Shown here: positions 45,440 through 58,145 of the stretch, piece by piece
How the letters are laid out: the number at the start of each line of letters is the position of its first letter
Numbering within the stretch: position 1 is the stretch's first letter
From: Coptis chinensis
Taxonomy: Eukaryota > Streptophyta > Magnoliopsida > Ranunculales > Ranunculaceae
Direction: 5' to 3'
Length of the DNA: 64,000 bases
Assembly (NCBI GenBank): GCA_015680905.1
Contig: CM027377.1
Span: forward strand, 10,378,501-10,442,500
Position numbers and translations under genes: made by a program
Notes under the pieces: model-generated
Databases searched by the model: none
Told to the model about the DNA's origin: nothing
Seen by the model: the letters and a program-made list of their open reading frames with translations, nothing else

Positions 45440-46120
45440 TGGACTACTGAGACAGTTTCCTGGCTGAAGGGGCATCACTACTAAGAACAATAGCTTTTGG
45501 AAGACATGTTTCCATGTGTGTGATGGTAACAAAACTACCTATTCGGACTTGATTGGATATGAACCATTTGTAGACTTTCAAGAGAGCTAGTTAAGACCAT
45601 GTCCCCTGGCTAACATGTGATAATTTCTCTTGAAATCAAGATTATGTTAGTGATTGGAAAGTCTTTCAAATTAAATGGATTTTTCTGTGCTTTAAGGCAA
45701 GTCAATGTGGAAGGTTAAAGAGGAATGGTTACCAGAACTGGACTAGGATGACACTTTAAGTGAATTCATTTTACTCCAACATAAAAGGTGAAACACATAT
45801 CGGTTGGTGGTCTAGATACTTCTTTTGCGTTAGAAATCATTTTGGAGTCCCTTTGTCCTTAAAGATCAAGTTCTTTTATTGGTGCACAGAGATAAAATGG
45901 ATAGGTGGATAATAGTAGGTTAAAGGTACAATCTGCCGAATCGATGTACTCTTTGAAAGTTACAAAAGAGTTCTCCTACTTCTAATGAGATGGTCTTCTG
46001 TTCCACTCACAAGAAATTTTAGTGGATTTAACGAGCCAAATAGAGACTTAACGCTTAGTTGATAGAGTTGTGTTAGTTAGTCATCTTATGTTCAAGAAAA
46101 GCAAGTTTGAAAGTTCTTCG
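45440..46120 (+). pseudogene. Possible decayed LINE (3' part of reverse transcriptase ORF)
   Basis: Broken frames read WKTCFHVCDGNKT, then NGYQNWTRMTL, then LKIKFFYWCTEIKW, in an order resembling the C-terminal part of plant LINE polyproteins, where a zinc-binding segment follows ..P.KV.FF.W.... Many stops interrupt it. No poly(A) or target duplication was found. The call is weak and from pattern memory only. Confidence 0.3.
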
Positions 46121-47004
46121 AGTTTATAACTTGGTATATGTAGGCAGGTGTGGTTATGAAAAGTGTTATAGGTGCTGCAATGTAGATATTGCCAAACATG
46201 GGCATTAAAAGGTATTCTAAGATTTTTTTTTCCCATCCCTCTCTTTACTACGTCATTATTTTACTAATGTCCCTTTCTTCCCATACTTCAATTTTTGCAA
46301 GGATGGTAGAGAAGTGTAATTTAAGCGCCTTGGCCACTAATTCGGTCCTTCAAAAATAATACTTGGGATTTTAATAATCTACTTACGAACAACAAAGGCA
46401 GGGTTGATATCAACAAATGGGTGCAGGTTGTCTTTCCCAATTACCAAAAAGGTATATGCTTAATGACTGGTGCTTCCCTACTATATATTCCCTACTATAT
46501 ATGTTTGGTGCTAATAAGTACTAGATGCATGCTTACCACATTTGTGTTTGTTGAATAGAAGAGAATTGAACCAAGGTAATGCACCACTTTTTCTCTCTGA
46601 CTTTGGAAATTGACAATTTAGATTGAGTCTCCAATCATCAATTCATAACTCAGTAGAGCCAATCAGTAAACCGACTAAGCATTCATCTTTGAACAAACAA
46701 CGAATTCAACCCACAAACTCCATCCGAAATCTGATTCACAACAAGGTATCGTCACTTTCTTCAAATTCAATCAGCCAACTTTATTTAATTAATCAATTTA
46801 GATATATTAGGCTTTTTTAGTGAAGAAACTTTAAATTTGATACAGCTACCATCACAATATCTCTCCTTTAGTATGCTTTCTTGCATAGTATTATGGAATT
46901 CGGATTTGAAGTACTAATTTGGTTGTGGGCATTGATTAAATTTGCTTAAAGAAGAAAGCAAGAACAACTTTGTTTTGTTAGATCAAGATCGAAGTAAAGG
47001 TATG
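46121..47004. other. Non-coding stretch
   Basis: Positions 46600-46745 are leader-like (short Ser/Asn/Gln-rich ORF at 46623 followed by CACAACAAG and GT), but no gene is recognised. The bases GTATG at 47000-47004 are the target copy of the following LTR. Confidence 0.4.
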
Positions 47005-49692
47005 TGTAACGCCCGTATTTAAAATACGTATTTAGTTATTAATTTATTAATTAATTTATATAAAAATTTGTTGGATTTGATTTAGGATACGTGGGCCTGG
47101 TTTCTGGGCCTGAGTCTGTGTTGGGCTTGGGTTTCAAACCCAAGTATATAATCACATTGTTCTGGAGAATAGGGTTTTTAGAGAATAAAAAAATAATAAA
47201 AATGGAGGTAGAGATAGAAGTTGGATTGCTAGAGCGTTGGAGTGCGACGATGAGGGATTCGTCGAGTTGAGTTTTAATACAGGTGAGTAGTTATTTTTGC
47301 TATTTCACTGAATCTATAGTTTTCCGTGTATCGGTATATCAGAACATATTTCTTTGTCTAAGGTTTTTGTCTCTTGTTACTGCTCATTATCCTGTTTTTA
47401 TTTGGCGTCATGTTGTACTGTTGAATTCGGTTGAAGTGTAAAACTGTTGAAAACTCTTAAGGGATGGTTCATGAGGCGCGAGCCCCAAACAATCACCCTC
47501 TTGTTATACTGTCGAGCTGGGATAATGAAGTGGTGTGGATATTATTTTATTTGAACTGGGGTATGGTGTATTGATGATAGTTGAAATCGGGGGTTACACT
47601 GTCGGGGTTCATGAGTGAAGGGTGTTGTTTGAACTGTACAATGTTGATTTTTTCCAGTTTTTCACATATTTAAGAATATGGACAAATATAATAATAAAAT
47701 GTTGTCGAATGTTGTATAACTTGGTTGGTCATTATCTAATTAAGATTTGACGCGAGTAGTGTGTAAAGCATATCATATATTGGCACGTAACAAGTGGGGA
47801 ATTTTTATAAGACTTAGATATATACGTTTTTATGAGAATTAAATTATATACGGACTTAGATTCATGGACTTTAGATTTTTTTGGGATTTGATTGTAGACT
47901 GTGGACTGTTTAATTGTGCTACGTTTTATGTTGTAAATTGTATAGACAAATCAAATACTAAAATATTGTGGAAGCTTGTATAAATTTGGCTGTCATTATC
48001 TAGGAAAGATTTGACGTTGATATTGTGTATATTTTGACACGTGACGAGATAGAAACTTTAGGAGATATAATATTCCTAAAACGCTATAAAAATATTATGT
48101 GATACGTTTGAAGTAATTGTGACATTATATAATATGTTGGGATATATATATTAAATGCAATAGTTTTGGAGAAATAAATGTATAAACGCTCTATTGTTTT
48201 ATCTGTGAGATGCTAGTAGAGTATTTGTGGATATTTCCCACGGGATTATGGCGTAGTGCAATAATATATTGGCACGTGACAAATGAAAATGGTTATGAGA
48301 TATATTGAGGTATTTCTAAATAGTGTGGCTTAGTTCAATAAGGTAATTGACCTGCACGTGATATAGTGGAATGATTATGAGATATAAAGGTATGACACCT
48401 GAATAAATTATGTAACAAAAATCTTGGAACCTAGCTACCACAACTCATGTGCTATGATTGGCCCTTCTGGCGTTTCAGTGAATCTGAATGGCCCTTCGGG
48501 AATAAGTAATTTGATTGGCCTTTCTGGTGTTTCAGTGAATCTGAATGACCCTTCTGGTGTAGCCAAATGGTGGCTTGATTATTCCGTTCGCAAAATTAGA
48601 ACGAGACGCGCGATATTTTATGTCGAATAATGGCAGTACTTACATAATGACTTTCGTGTGAGGGTTACTTGGTGTGCGGCATCCCGCCGGGTAGTTACGC
48701 ACGGAGTGGTTCATTATGTAAGGGGAGGCATGTGGATGTACATGTTAGGCGTTGGGAAGCGATTGTGGTAGCCAGGGAAACTAGGTAAGACATAGATACG
48801 ACGTGATTTTAGGGACACGCAAAGAAATCCTTAATTAATATAATTATGGTAATGTATTGGTTAATGATGTATCTTTAGATAGATGATTGTATATGGTTTT
48901 GCAGAAGTGTGGGTCAAACTAATTACTTGGGCAGAGACGACCCACTATGTAATTGAGCATAAAATGCGGTAAGTATAGAATATGCTTTGCTGGTTATTAA
49001 TTTAGTTAGAACCTAAGGCGCCTCGTGGAGGAACTAAATGCCTTTTTATTATGCGTATGATTTGTTGTGTGGTTAGTGGAAAATTAAGGCGCCTCAGTGG
49101 AGGAACTACCTGCCTTACCTATTGTAGTTAAGAATGTCGTCGTATTAGTTGTTGGGAGTTAAGGTGCCTCGGTGGATGAACTAACTGCCTTATGGATTGT
49201 GTATGTATATGTATAAATATATATTGTATTTTAGGGCTACTCACACCAGCATTATTTATAATGCTGACCCGATTTGCATGTTTGCTTATCGGGTGTATTC
49301 ATTAATTGAACATAGTTGATAAGTCTTGACAGGTTTAGTGTTGAAGAAGGTTGGTTGCTGCTTGTGGTTTGCGTTAGCGTTGCATTTCAAGATAGGCTTT
49401 GTTTTCCCTTGAGGTGATATAAATTTTCAGTTGAGACAATGTTATTTGTATTTTCATTTGTAATTTTAAATAAAGAGTTATTGAAAAGAGATTTGTAACC
49501 TAATCTTATTTGTGAATTTTTGTAATGAAGATGACTTTTGTTTAATTTAAAATTTTTATTGGTTTTTAAATTATCCGCATATTTAAACTGTTTATGGGTT
49601 TTTGGGAGTTGAGAATGCGTCACACCTCGAAGATCGAAGAGTCGGGAAATAATGTTGTTTTTCCGAATTCTGTCGAAATTCGGGGTGTGACA
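47005..49692. repeat. Solo LTR of a large-LTR gypsy element, 2.7 kb
   Basis: Begins TGTAACGCCCGTATTT and ends TTCGGGGTGTGACA, with GTATG directly outside both ends (47000-47004 and 49693-49697). Such long LTRs starting TGTAACxCCC and ending GGTGTGACA are typical of Tekay/Del-type chromovirus elements in plants; the lineage is inferred. Inside are three tandem-like copies of an AAGGYGCCTC.GTGGA.GAACTAA unit (near 49014, 49087, 49160) and two of a GGCCCTTCTGGYGTTTCAGTG-type unit (near 48460-48545). No internal retrotransposon DNA remains. Confidence 0.9.
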
Positions 49693-49697
49693 GTATG

Positions 49698-50420
49698 TGT
49701 TGTTTGAAGTACTGTTATATATATACTTACTCTAGCAATCTCTAATTTTCTTCTACTTCAGTATGTGTTTTTTTTTTTTTTTTTTTCCGCTCAGCAGTTC
49801 ACTTGAGAAGAAAGCACATTGAAACTACAGCAATCCCTCATTCCGGAGGTGTTTCATTGGGATGATTATATGGAGGTACTTTTGACTTTATCGGGAAAAA
49901 AAAATGGAGGTACTTTGCGTGTTTAAATTGGTTCTTATAGATGATTATTTATGTGATTCTAAACTTAATTAGTAAACTCGCTCAAACCTCTGTAAAGGAA
50001 AATTGATAATCAGTCATGAGGAAAATTTTGTCACCTTCCCACTTAACATAAACTTTCTATGGCATATTATAAAAGTGTATTGTGAAAATATATTATTCCT
50101 AATATAGATATGAATCTCTATAGATTTTGGCGTGTGCGAGATCTATCAGTTGTGGATTGGCATCCTTAGCATATTAGTACTCATAAAAAGTAGTATTCAG
50201 TGAAAGTTACATCATAACCATGTGATGGCCTGGGTTGGGTAGTCTGTAGTTAAAACCAATAACGGGTATCTTTGTATCCAATACAAAGAGAAATTGGTAT
50301 GCTAATGATGAAAAGGAAAAGTATACCCTAAAGGAGAAATAGTCAATAATTGTTTTATTTTGGGCATTAAGTCGTTTCCGTTGCGTAGTTCCAGTAATTT
50401 TCACATATATGGTATTGTAA
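49698..50420. other. Non-coding stretch
   Basis: Contains a T run at about 49767-49787 and AT-rich DNA; nothing else recognised. Confidence 0.4.
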
Positions 50421-51749
50421 GAAACAATGGCCATTTTGTACTATGAACTTTGCTGATTTTATCAATTTGGACCAAAAAAATGTTTTTTTTGAGCAAATTG
50501 GGCCATGACCTTTTTTTTTTGTTTCAGTTTGGGCCACCGTTACCATTCCGTTACTTCACATGCTTATGTGGCCTGCCGGATGTATATACGTCCGACCAAA
50601 TGCTCATGTGTCACCGTTGAAGTGCACACCTAATCACCGGTGACATGGCATCAAAATTTCAAAGTGTTTTGAACTCGAAATTTCACATAAGTTTCACAAA
50701 AATTTCACCGAAATTTCAAAGTGTTTCCCCAAATTAAAACAGAAATCCCTAATTCCCAAATCTAAAATAAACGTGGAGTACAATAATTTGAATACCCTGA
50801 ACCGATGGAAGGTCCAATGCCCAATTGAACAATTTATGTGGAGGAACTGAGATTGAAATGAAAACAACGCAATATTGCAATGGATAGTCAATCAAACGTG
50901 GAGTACAATAACTAAAGTGAAATGGAAACCATTAAGAGAAGCCTCGATCATAAGTAACCAGATAAACTTAGGATTCAAAATCAGACAAATACAAATAATC
51001 CACTAAAAAAGTCAGCATTTAAACAAGTCATAATATTCCAAAGATGCATCATTCCAACAATTCCAACTGGAAGCAGTGCTGAAGTAGGAAGATAGCTTGT
51101 CTCAGCAAGTGATTGGGATTGCTGACGAGGAAAGAGTTGCCTGACCGCGAGGAAGGCCCTAGGCGAGTGATTGACTGACCGTCAGGATCCTTAAACCTTG
51201 ACCCACCTTCCTAACCTCCGCTGTCATAGGCTTGCTCCCTCTGTTTGTTCTTTCTTTCCTTCCGCCACTAGTAGTCGCCTCATTCGACCTTCTTTAGGCG
51301 GGCTAGCCTCAGCTAGCCGGTGAAATGGATAAATCGTGTAACAAACAATCCTTGTGCCTTTCGCTTTGCTGCCTTCGTCTTTCGGCTTTAGGACTAACTC
51401 GTAGTGAAAAGGAAACCCAACATTTAAATCAATCAATCCCAGCTATGAGGAGGAAGACTAGTTGCCCGGCTTGTCTTTGAAGTCTTTGTGCTTTGCTTCA
51501 TTCATTCATCTACCAAATAAACCGGATTTGGGCCCATTGGGTCCATGGGTAAGTCCAGCACACATAAGCATACATTTGTACACATAGGCAGCCGTTTGTA
51601 CACATATGCAAATTTTCTAACGGAAATGCATCGGTGGCCCAAACTGATACAAAAAAGAAAGGTCGTGACCCAATTTGCTAAAAAAAAGTTCTTAGCCCAA
51701 ATTGATAAAATCAGCAAAGTTCATGGTACAAAACGACCATTTCTTCGGC
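50421..51749. mobile_element. TIR element with inverted ends of about 150 bp (MULE-like)
   Basis: The first approximately 150 bp (CCATTTTGTACTATGAACTT, TTTGCTGATTTTATCAATTT, then GTTTCAGTTTGGGCCACCG) are matched in inverted orientation by about 51600-51745. The flanks share ATTGTAA (50414-50420 and 51750-51756), a possible core of a target duplication. Long inverted ends suggest a non-autonomous MULE. The interior has no transposase and includes the unusual block 51034-51480. Confidence 0.7.
51034..51480. other. Block of atypical composition inside the TIR element, possibly organellar
   Basis: Richer in GC than its surroundings, with words such as CCTTCGTCTTTCGGCTTT and CTAGCCTCAGCTAGCCGGTG that look like plant mitochondrial intergenic DNA. 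The minus-strand ORF at 51224-51436 has no recognised product. Origin is a guess from style. Confidence 0.3.
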
Positions 51750-51756
51750 ATTGTAA

Positions 51757-51989
51757 TGTTTATACATGTATTTAGCAGGTATTGCTTCTTCATAAACATA
51801 GGATTTTCTTTGTCACTAGAATGATATTTTTTTTTCTTAATATAGAATTGTTTTGACCTCACTATATTTTCGAGTTCTTTTTTGTCACTACGGTATTTTG
51901 CAAAAATGCTTCACGAAGCTGACCCTCAACCTTTGGGACTATAGGTTTACCTTGATCTTACAACTCAAAATATCCCCCAACACCTAATC
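51757..51989. other. Short non-coding flank
   Basis: AT-rich; nothing recognised. Confidence 0.4.
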
Positions 51990-52280
51990 TATTTGTGTGA
52001 TAAACTGGAACTGAATGGGCTGAATTTATATGGTTGGATTAGTATAGTTTCGTTGTTGTATCTGTTTCCGGTTGATGTATTTGTCAAGGGTTCTCAATGG
52101 GTTGAAGGATATCACAGAGCAATCCAAGCTTCTAGAAATTCATTGACATTGTATATGTGGGTGATTTTGTCTGGGTTGTTTTACCACCTCTACAATCAGT
52201 CGTCTTACCAGGAGCTGCTAATGCTTATTGTCTTTTTTTTGTTATTGTTAAGATCCAAGGTCACACATGGCTATCAATAG
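51990..52280 (+). pseudogene. Plastid glucose-6-phosphate/phosphate translocator (GPT) fragment
   Basis: The frame reads GLNLYGWISIVSLLYLFPVDVFV, KGSQWVEGYHRAIQA, LYMWVILSGLFYHLYNQSSYQ. This is the exon of plant GPT-type plastid phosphate translocators that covers two membrane helices. The family protein continues ALD(D/E)ISPLTFSVGNTMKRV, but here SYQE is followed by unrelated residues and a stop at 52278. GPT imports glucose 6-phosphate into non-green plastids in exchange for phosphate. A lone exon with no neighbours is taken as a relict or captured fragment. Confidence 0.85.
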
Positions 52281-54110
52281 ATCCTCTGCTATTATTTGAT
52301 TAATGTTTTTAGTGAACTAAATCTGTCTACACATTGGACTATATTTTAACCAACAAAAATTCTGCTTGGTTTTTAGGCTATTAAAATGATTAGGGTGTGC
52401 AATATATTTATCTTCATTCTATTTGATCAAAAGCTTATATGTGAATATATTTGCTTCCTTCACAATTTGGTTTTATGAAGATGCCTTTTCAGTTAGACAT
52501 TAATATATCACTATCATTGCTTAAAGGAATAAGAAAGTAGCATTATTCTATTGCCCTTATTATCATGTTTCTTTATTTGTGATATTAATATTTGGCTGAA
52601 CTCAATGATACTGCTTAATTAGTCTGATGGATAACAACATCCACAAGTATTGTACTATGTCAGTCTTTAGGTTGGCACCTTTGTGCAATGTATGAGTTTG
52701 TTTGCACTTTGCAGTGAAACGTAGCGTGGAGTCCTTCCCTTTCATATAGCTCTAAAGTGAATCTAGCTCTAGGCAAATGTTAATTTCTCATACGCTCACA
52801 ATGTATGATTTCCAATATCGAGATTCTACTTTTGTGAGTAAACTTTCTACACCTCTATTATGTTGTCTGATTTGATTTGTTACACCGAAATTTGTTTTTC
52901 TACAATATTGACGTTCTCCACTACTGTCTCATGATTCTATTGTATCTAATCAATTTTCTAAAATTAAAAATTGATCAATTTTCTAAAATTGATTTATTTT
53001 TTCTTTTTTATTTTTATTTTTTTATAAATCTATTGTCAATATTGAATGTAACAACACTATATGAAGTGTTGAACAATTTCTGAACCAGGCTAAGAGTTTC
53101 TCTGCATCAATCCACCAAAGTATGTTACTAAGAATAATTATGACATTATTTCTTACCCTTCTCTAGCTAATTTATTAGACTTTTGGTTTCTATTTATTAG
53201 GAATTGGTTCCCCAAAACTTTTGGTTTCTTTCAATGAGGAGGAGTTTGGATTATTTTGTTTTTGTCTGTGTAGTGTTTTAATGGGTAGAGGGTATAATTT
53301 TTTTTTCATATGATGCATGTATTCGGCTTTAAGTTCATGTTATAGTTGTACACGGAAAGAGTGACCATTTACCGTTTATGGCCAACGGAAAATTGTAAGT
53401 ACTGGTGTGTGTTTATATAGTTGAATGTAATCCAATTAAACTTCGAAACATTGTCTTATAAAAGGTGAGTTTTGACGAGGGTTTATATATAGTTGTTTAG
53501 TGAATGTTTCTTTTGCTTCTTTTGCTGTTACATTAGTTATTTGTCAGATACATAATCTTGATACCCATAGACATTGTGTTGAGCTTGATCGACTCCCTAA
53601 TAATTGTCGAAACTTTAAATAACAGTGCTTAATATATGTGAATGCTCAGCAGTATGCCTGTTTTAGGATATACCACTCATAAAGCTTAATATTATAAACG
53701 AGTTTCGAGTACCAATAAGTTCTAACAGTAATAGGTAATACGGTTACAGAAGTTAAGCAGTATGTTGGAGAGACATTCAGTCTGGACAATGTTTAGTATT
53801 TAAATATTAAGGCCGACTTCAACAAGGTAGATGATCATGTTTGTGACATGGTGATTTCACTGTCCTGATACTTATATTTTTAGCAGCAATATCACGCTTT
53901 ATATCCTCAATGTCAAAGGAAAATATCAGTCACATGTTTTTCTATGATGACAACAAGACACAATAATAATGAAAATAACTAATGATTGTTAGGAGAAAAT
54001 GACAACTTCTAAGACATGTAGACCTTGCAAAACATATTAAGTAAAATACGAAACATTATTATTCTCAAATTCATAGAAGGCCCAAATCTCTTTAATTTGT
54101 AGTGTATAGA
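52281..54110. other. Non-coding stretch
   Basis: AT-rich with no recognised gene. CAATTTTCTAAAATT occurs twice in tandem near 52949 and 52974. Confidence 0.4.
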
Positions 54111-55680
54111 CTATCGATACTATTGAAAACTAAAAACAAACGTATCGAACTAATCTAAAAACATAATTAACGCCAAATAAAAAACTGGACCCAACTGCTT
54201 GGAACTAACCCCAAAAATTAATTAATAGAAAATTAGAAACTAGATGCAAATGTATTGAACTAACCTCACAAAATAATTAACGGGAAATCAGAAACTGGAT
54301 GCAACTGTATTGAAATATCCTTATAAAATAATTAACATGAAATCAAAAATTGGATGGAAATGCATTGAACTAACTTCAAAGAAAAAAAACTAACGGGAAA
54401 TCGGAAACTGGATGTAAATGCATGGATCTAACCTAAAAAAATAATTAACGGAAATCATAAACTGGTAGCAAATGCATCAAACTAACTTCAAAGAATAATT
54501 AACGAAAAATCGGCAACAAGATGCAAATGCATTTAACTAATCTCAAAAATAATTAACGTGAAATCGGAAACTGGATACAACTGCGTTGTAACCTCAAAAA
54601 ATAATTAATGAGATATTGGAAACGGGACGCAATTGCATGGAACTAACAACAAATAATAATTAACAGGATATCGAAAACTAGATGCAAATATATTGTACTA
54701 ACCGAAAAGAATAATTAACGAAAAATCAAAAATTGAATAATCTTTGATGATCACACTTAGTGAATCATGTATAATATATATTTTTATGTCAAGTTTGCAA
54801 GGAAACCACAGAAGAATCAATAGAAGTTGGTATTACACACCACCTTTAAAACTTGAATAACTAATGGGAAATCACAAATTGGATGCAAATGCATCTAACT
54901 AACCTCAAAAAATAATTAACATGAAATCCAAAAATTGGATGCAACTGCATTGAACAAACCTAAAAGAATGATTAACGAGAAATAAAAAACTATGTGTAAC
55001 TGCATTGAACTAATTTTAAAGAATAATTAACGGGATATTAGAAACTGGATGTGGATGCTTCAATTTAACTTCAAAGAAAAATAAAAAATTGTATGCAAAT
55101 ACATCAAACTAACTTCAAAGTATAATTAATGGAAAATCAGAAACTAGCTATATACAATTGCATGGAACTAACCTCAATGAATAATTAATAGGAAATTGGA
55201 AACTAGATGCAAATGCATCGAACTAACTTCAAAGAATATTTAATGGGGAATTAGAAACTAGATGCAAATGAATCGAACTATCCTAATGAATAACTAACGG
55301 GGAATTGACAACATGATGCAAATGCATTGAACTAACCTCAAAGAATAATTAACGGGAAATCCGAAACAGGTCATATGGAAATATAATGAACTAACTTTAA
55401 AGAATAATTAACTGAAAATTGAAAATTAGAAATTAGAAATTTTTTTATGATCCAACATAGTGAATCATGTACTTGTATGATATTTTGTTAAGCCATGTTT
55501 GTAAGGAAACAACATAAGGATTAATAGAATTTGGTATTACACACCACCTTGAATTACTAATGGAAAATCAAAAATTGGACGCGATTGCATCCAACTAACC
55601 TCTAAAAGTAATTAACATAAAATCGGCAATTGGATGCAAATGCATTGAACAAACCTAAAAAAATAATTATCGGGAAATCT
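54111..55680. repeat. Minisatellite array A, period about 55 bp, with higher-order repeat
   Basis: Diverged tandem copies of a unit containing AACTGGATGCAAATGCATTG, AACTAACCTCAAAGAATAA and TTAACGGGAAATCGG follow each other. Consecutive TGGATG starts lie 55 to 58 bases apart. A distinct 130-bp segment with GTGAATCATGTA and GGTATTACACACCACCTT interrupts the array at about 54737-54868 and again at about 55437-55558, about 700 bp apart, giving a higher-order unit of roughly a dozen monomers. The array stops at a T run at 55681. Confidence 0.92.
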
Positions 55681-56600
55681 TTTTTTTTTTTGCTAAAAAA
55701 AATTGTATTGATTAAGAAAATGTTACAAGTTTCAAAAAAGAGTTAAAAGTCAATATAGGTATCATGTCTTCATTTCGACAGATAGCTAATTTACAAATCT
55801 TTAGTATGTATGTTAGTTAATTTTAAAAAATTAATTTAAAAATCATTTATAACGGTTATGGACCGTTCTTTGATGGAGTTCTTGATAAAAAATAATAATT
55901 TCACATATTTTGTAGCAACTAGCTAAACCTACAAAAAAGATGCCCCTTTTCCGGTACAATACATTTTCATACTATTTTACAAAGAAATCATAATATACAT
56001 GGGAAAAAAAACCGATAAAGTACAAAACTAATCCAACCATATACATTCACAAACATTCACAACTTTGAGCGATTTTCTAAACCTCACAAACTTATTGTTG
56101 GACTATCACCATAAAAAGTTTTCATACTATGATCCTAAACAAGAGATAACAACTTGCATTGTTGAAAACCGTCGCATCCATTTATTTCCACAAATGCTCC
56201 AAAAGAGATCCTAGCATTAAGATAAAATAGTCGACCAAGAAAAGATCATGAAGTAGACAATAAAGGGGATCACCCGCATTGAATGCAAAGTAGTTTTAGA
56301 ACAATGGCATGGTCCACATTTTTTATCTCTCGACACTCCGGTCATTTCTCATCCGACAAAAATGCCCATGAAGGATCTACGACAAAAACAAAAAACGGGA
56401 AGGAATATTATCAAACCTTAGTCTCACAAGCGGTGACATCAGGCGGAAGAGCCCTCTCGCACACGATCTTCCCAATTATCAATCAAGTACTACATGTTAG
56501 CCGGATTATAGTTAAAAGTTTATCTTGAATATTAATAGTGCAAATTTTATCAAGCCCCTTTACCTCTCGAAGAAGTGAATCCGAGAAGGCAACCGGAGAC
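55681..56600 (-). mobile_element. Possible 3' end of a retroposed element (LINE or SINE-like) in the array
   Basis: At 55681-55735 the minus strand reads ...AATCAATACAATTTTTTT, AGC and then an A run, like a plant LINE 3' end with poly(A), placed exactly where the minisatellite is interrupted. Upstream on the minus strand to about 56530 are broken frames I cannot identify. No target duplication was confirmed. Confidence 0.35.
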
Positions 56601-56639
56601 TCTTTTGCTTGTAATTGGTGTTACTACTTGCACTTGCGC

Positions 56640-56900
56640 TAGTCCTATCGCTCGCTAGAACTCCGATTACTTTCGAGCACTAGTGGATCCCTGTGGTGGC
56701 GCTTCAAGACGGCATACTGGGCAGGAGTTGTCTTGAACCAACCATGGAACAATACATTCAGGCGTGATACATATGGTTACATGGCATCGGGCGTGTTTCG
56801 GTTCAAACTCAAATTTTTCTTTACAAATAGAGGCGGGTGAATCGTTGTTAGGAGATGCCTCTGCGAGATCCTTACCGTGGGCATTGCTTCAATTGGCGAT
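56640..56900 (-). pseudogene. RING-H2 E3 ubiquitin ligase fragment
   Basis: The minus strand reads SICKEKFEFEP, then in a second frame MPCNHMYH, then back to ECIVPWLVQDNSCPVCRLEAPP. The pieces reproduce the C-x2-C ... C-x-H-x2-H ... C-x2-C RING-H2 pattern with the IVPWL..HNSCPVCR wording of BTL/RDUF-type plant E3 ligases. Two frame changes and a stop break it. It is the leftmost of four plant gene fragments that share the minus strand in 56.6-59.0 kb. Confidence 0.8.
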
Positions 56901-57347
56901 TAAGCTGATATGAATCCGAGTTTCATCATCTAACTTCGGAAGAAACAGCTTTGTAGAACCTTAAGGACTGCAGTAACGCTTCTTTTTATATGCTCAAAGT
57001 GGCGTCTTTGGAGGGATATAAGCACCGCAAGGAAGAAATAAATGCATCAAGAAACTATCGAGCTCTCTTGACATTATACTTGTACCTAGCGAATAAGTAA
57101 TTTCATCTCTCGAGTCTTACATGCATAAAATGTGTGAACTTTATAGGGTAGATTCAGGTTGGTAAACAATGAGTAAAACTTTTCAACATTCAACGGCTTT
57201 TACCTTTTGATAGAGCACAAACGAGAGGAGTAAAAGCGGGTTCATGCACATCCCTTTATGAGTATATAATACCGATTCAATAAAAAAACACAATGAAACA
57301 TGTTGAAAACAAAGATTACCAACCTCGAACAATTAATAAAGATTGAC
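56901..57347. other. Non-coding stretch between gene fragments
   Basis: AT-rich, intron-like; nothing recognised. Confidence 0.4.
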
Positions 57348-57815
57348 CTCGCGATAACGGTGAGCATATCTCTTGGACTACAAGTAGATATAAGGCGGTC
57401 AAGTATCGTTCACCAATCTGAAATAACTCTTTTGGACACGCCGAAACCTGAAAACTAATTTGGGCAAGACAAACGACGGTGCATCAACAACCACCCGCAA
57501 AAAACACATATTCATTAAACAAACAATTTCATATAGTTAATAAAAACAAAGTGGTCAAAACTAAACCTGGTTTAAGGAAGGAGAGGAAATAAAAGCAAGT
57601 AGGTGATTGAGTGTTTTCAGTGCATTTTCTTTTGAAACTTGATTGGCAAGTTGTTGTTCTTCTTCTACTACTGATGCTTAAAGAATAGTGTTGTCGTGAA
57701 CGTAGTCAATAAACTCGACAAGCTCAGAAACTGACGTTTCGAGTGTTTCAATTCCAGTGCTGCACTGTGATAAAGAGTTGAGTATTCCTTCAAGATTCAC
57801 CATTAATAATTCCAT
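57348..57815 (-). pseudogene. ALF4-like (ABERRANT LATERAL ROOT FORMATION 4) two-exon fragment
   Basis: Exon 57567-57815 starts at an ATG and reads MELLMVNLEGILNSL, ETSVSELVEFIDYV, a TAA, then LANQVSKENALKTLNHLLAF and ISSPSLNQ before a GT donor. Exon 57348-57447 follows a CAG acceptor with FGVSKRVISDW, a TGA, and TILDRLISTCSPRDMLTVIA. The wording and order fit ALF4-type proteins (...SPRDMLSILCEAL...), needed for lateral root initiation through control of SCF complexes. The intron is kept, so genomic DNA rather than mRNA was copied. Two stops make it non-functional. The part of the protein between these exons is missing. Confidence 0.75.
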
Positions 57816-57884
57816 TTCTTTCTTCTGTGGAGGCTTTTTTTATTTATTTTTACTTAAGAAAGATGCGATATTTTGTCTTGCTGA

Positions 57885-58145
57885 TATATAAAATAGTGTT
57901 GTCTTTGAGCATCAATTTCCTCTACACCACAATCTGCGGGAGCATCTGGTTGAGCCACATCAATATGTTGACCTTGTAGCTAAAATATATTCACATTCAG
58001 AATTTCATGCCTACCTTGAAGGCCAAGCTCTATCAATTTCGGTATCCTCCTCGGCTGTAACGATTCCCCAACAATTACGTCGGCTCGCTTCAAATCTCTC
58101 TCAATCATAAGAACTTCGGCGTCCATCGATATCAATTGCAAATAA
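57885..58145 (-). pseudogene. Squalene epoxidase (squalene monooxygenase) two-exon fragment
   Basis: Exon A (about 58140 down to 58015) reads DGRR, then after a frame change MIERDLKRADVIVGESLQP and KLIELGLQ, ending at a GTAGGC donor. Exon B follows a GCAG acceptor at 57934 and reads VEEIDAQRQ to about 57890. In intact plant enzymes this is ...DGRRVHVIERDL.EPDRIVGELLQPGG..KLIELGLEDCVEEIDAQRV..., around the FAD-binding region. The enzyme oxidises squalene to 2,3-oxidosqualene for sterol and triterpene synthesis at the ER. The retained intron shows capture of genomic DNA. The frameshift and missing remainder make it a pseudogene. Confidence 0.85.

Noticed and set aside
52877-53083. Hydrophobic 68-codon ORF as a membrane protein
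   Set aside because: It is an AT-rich low-complexity translation with no homology pattern or gene context.
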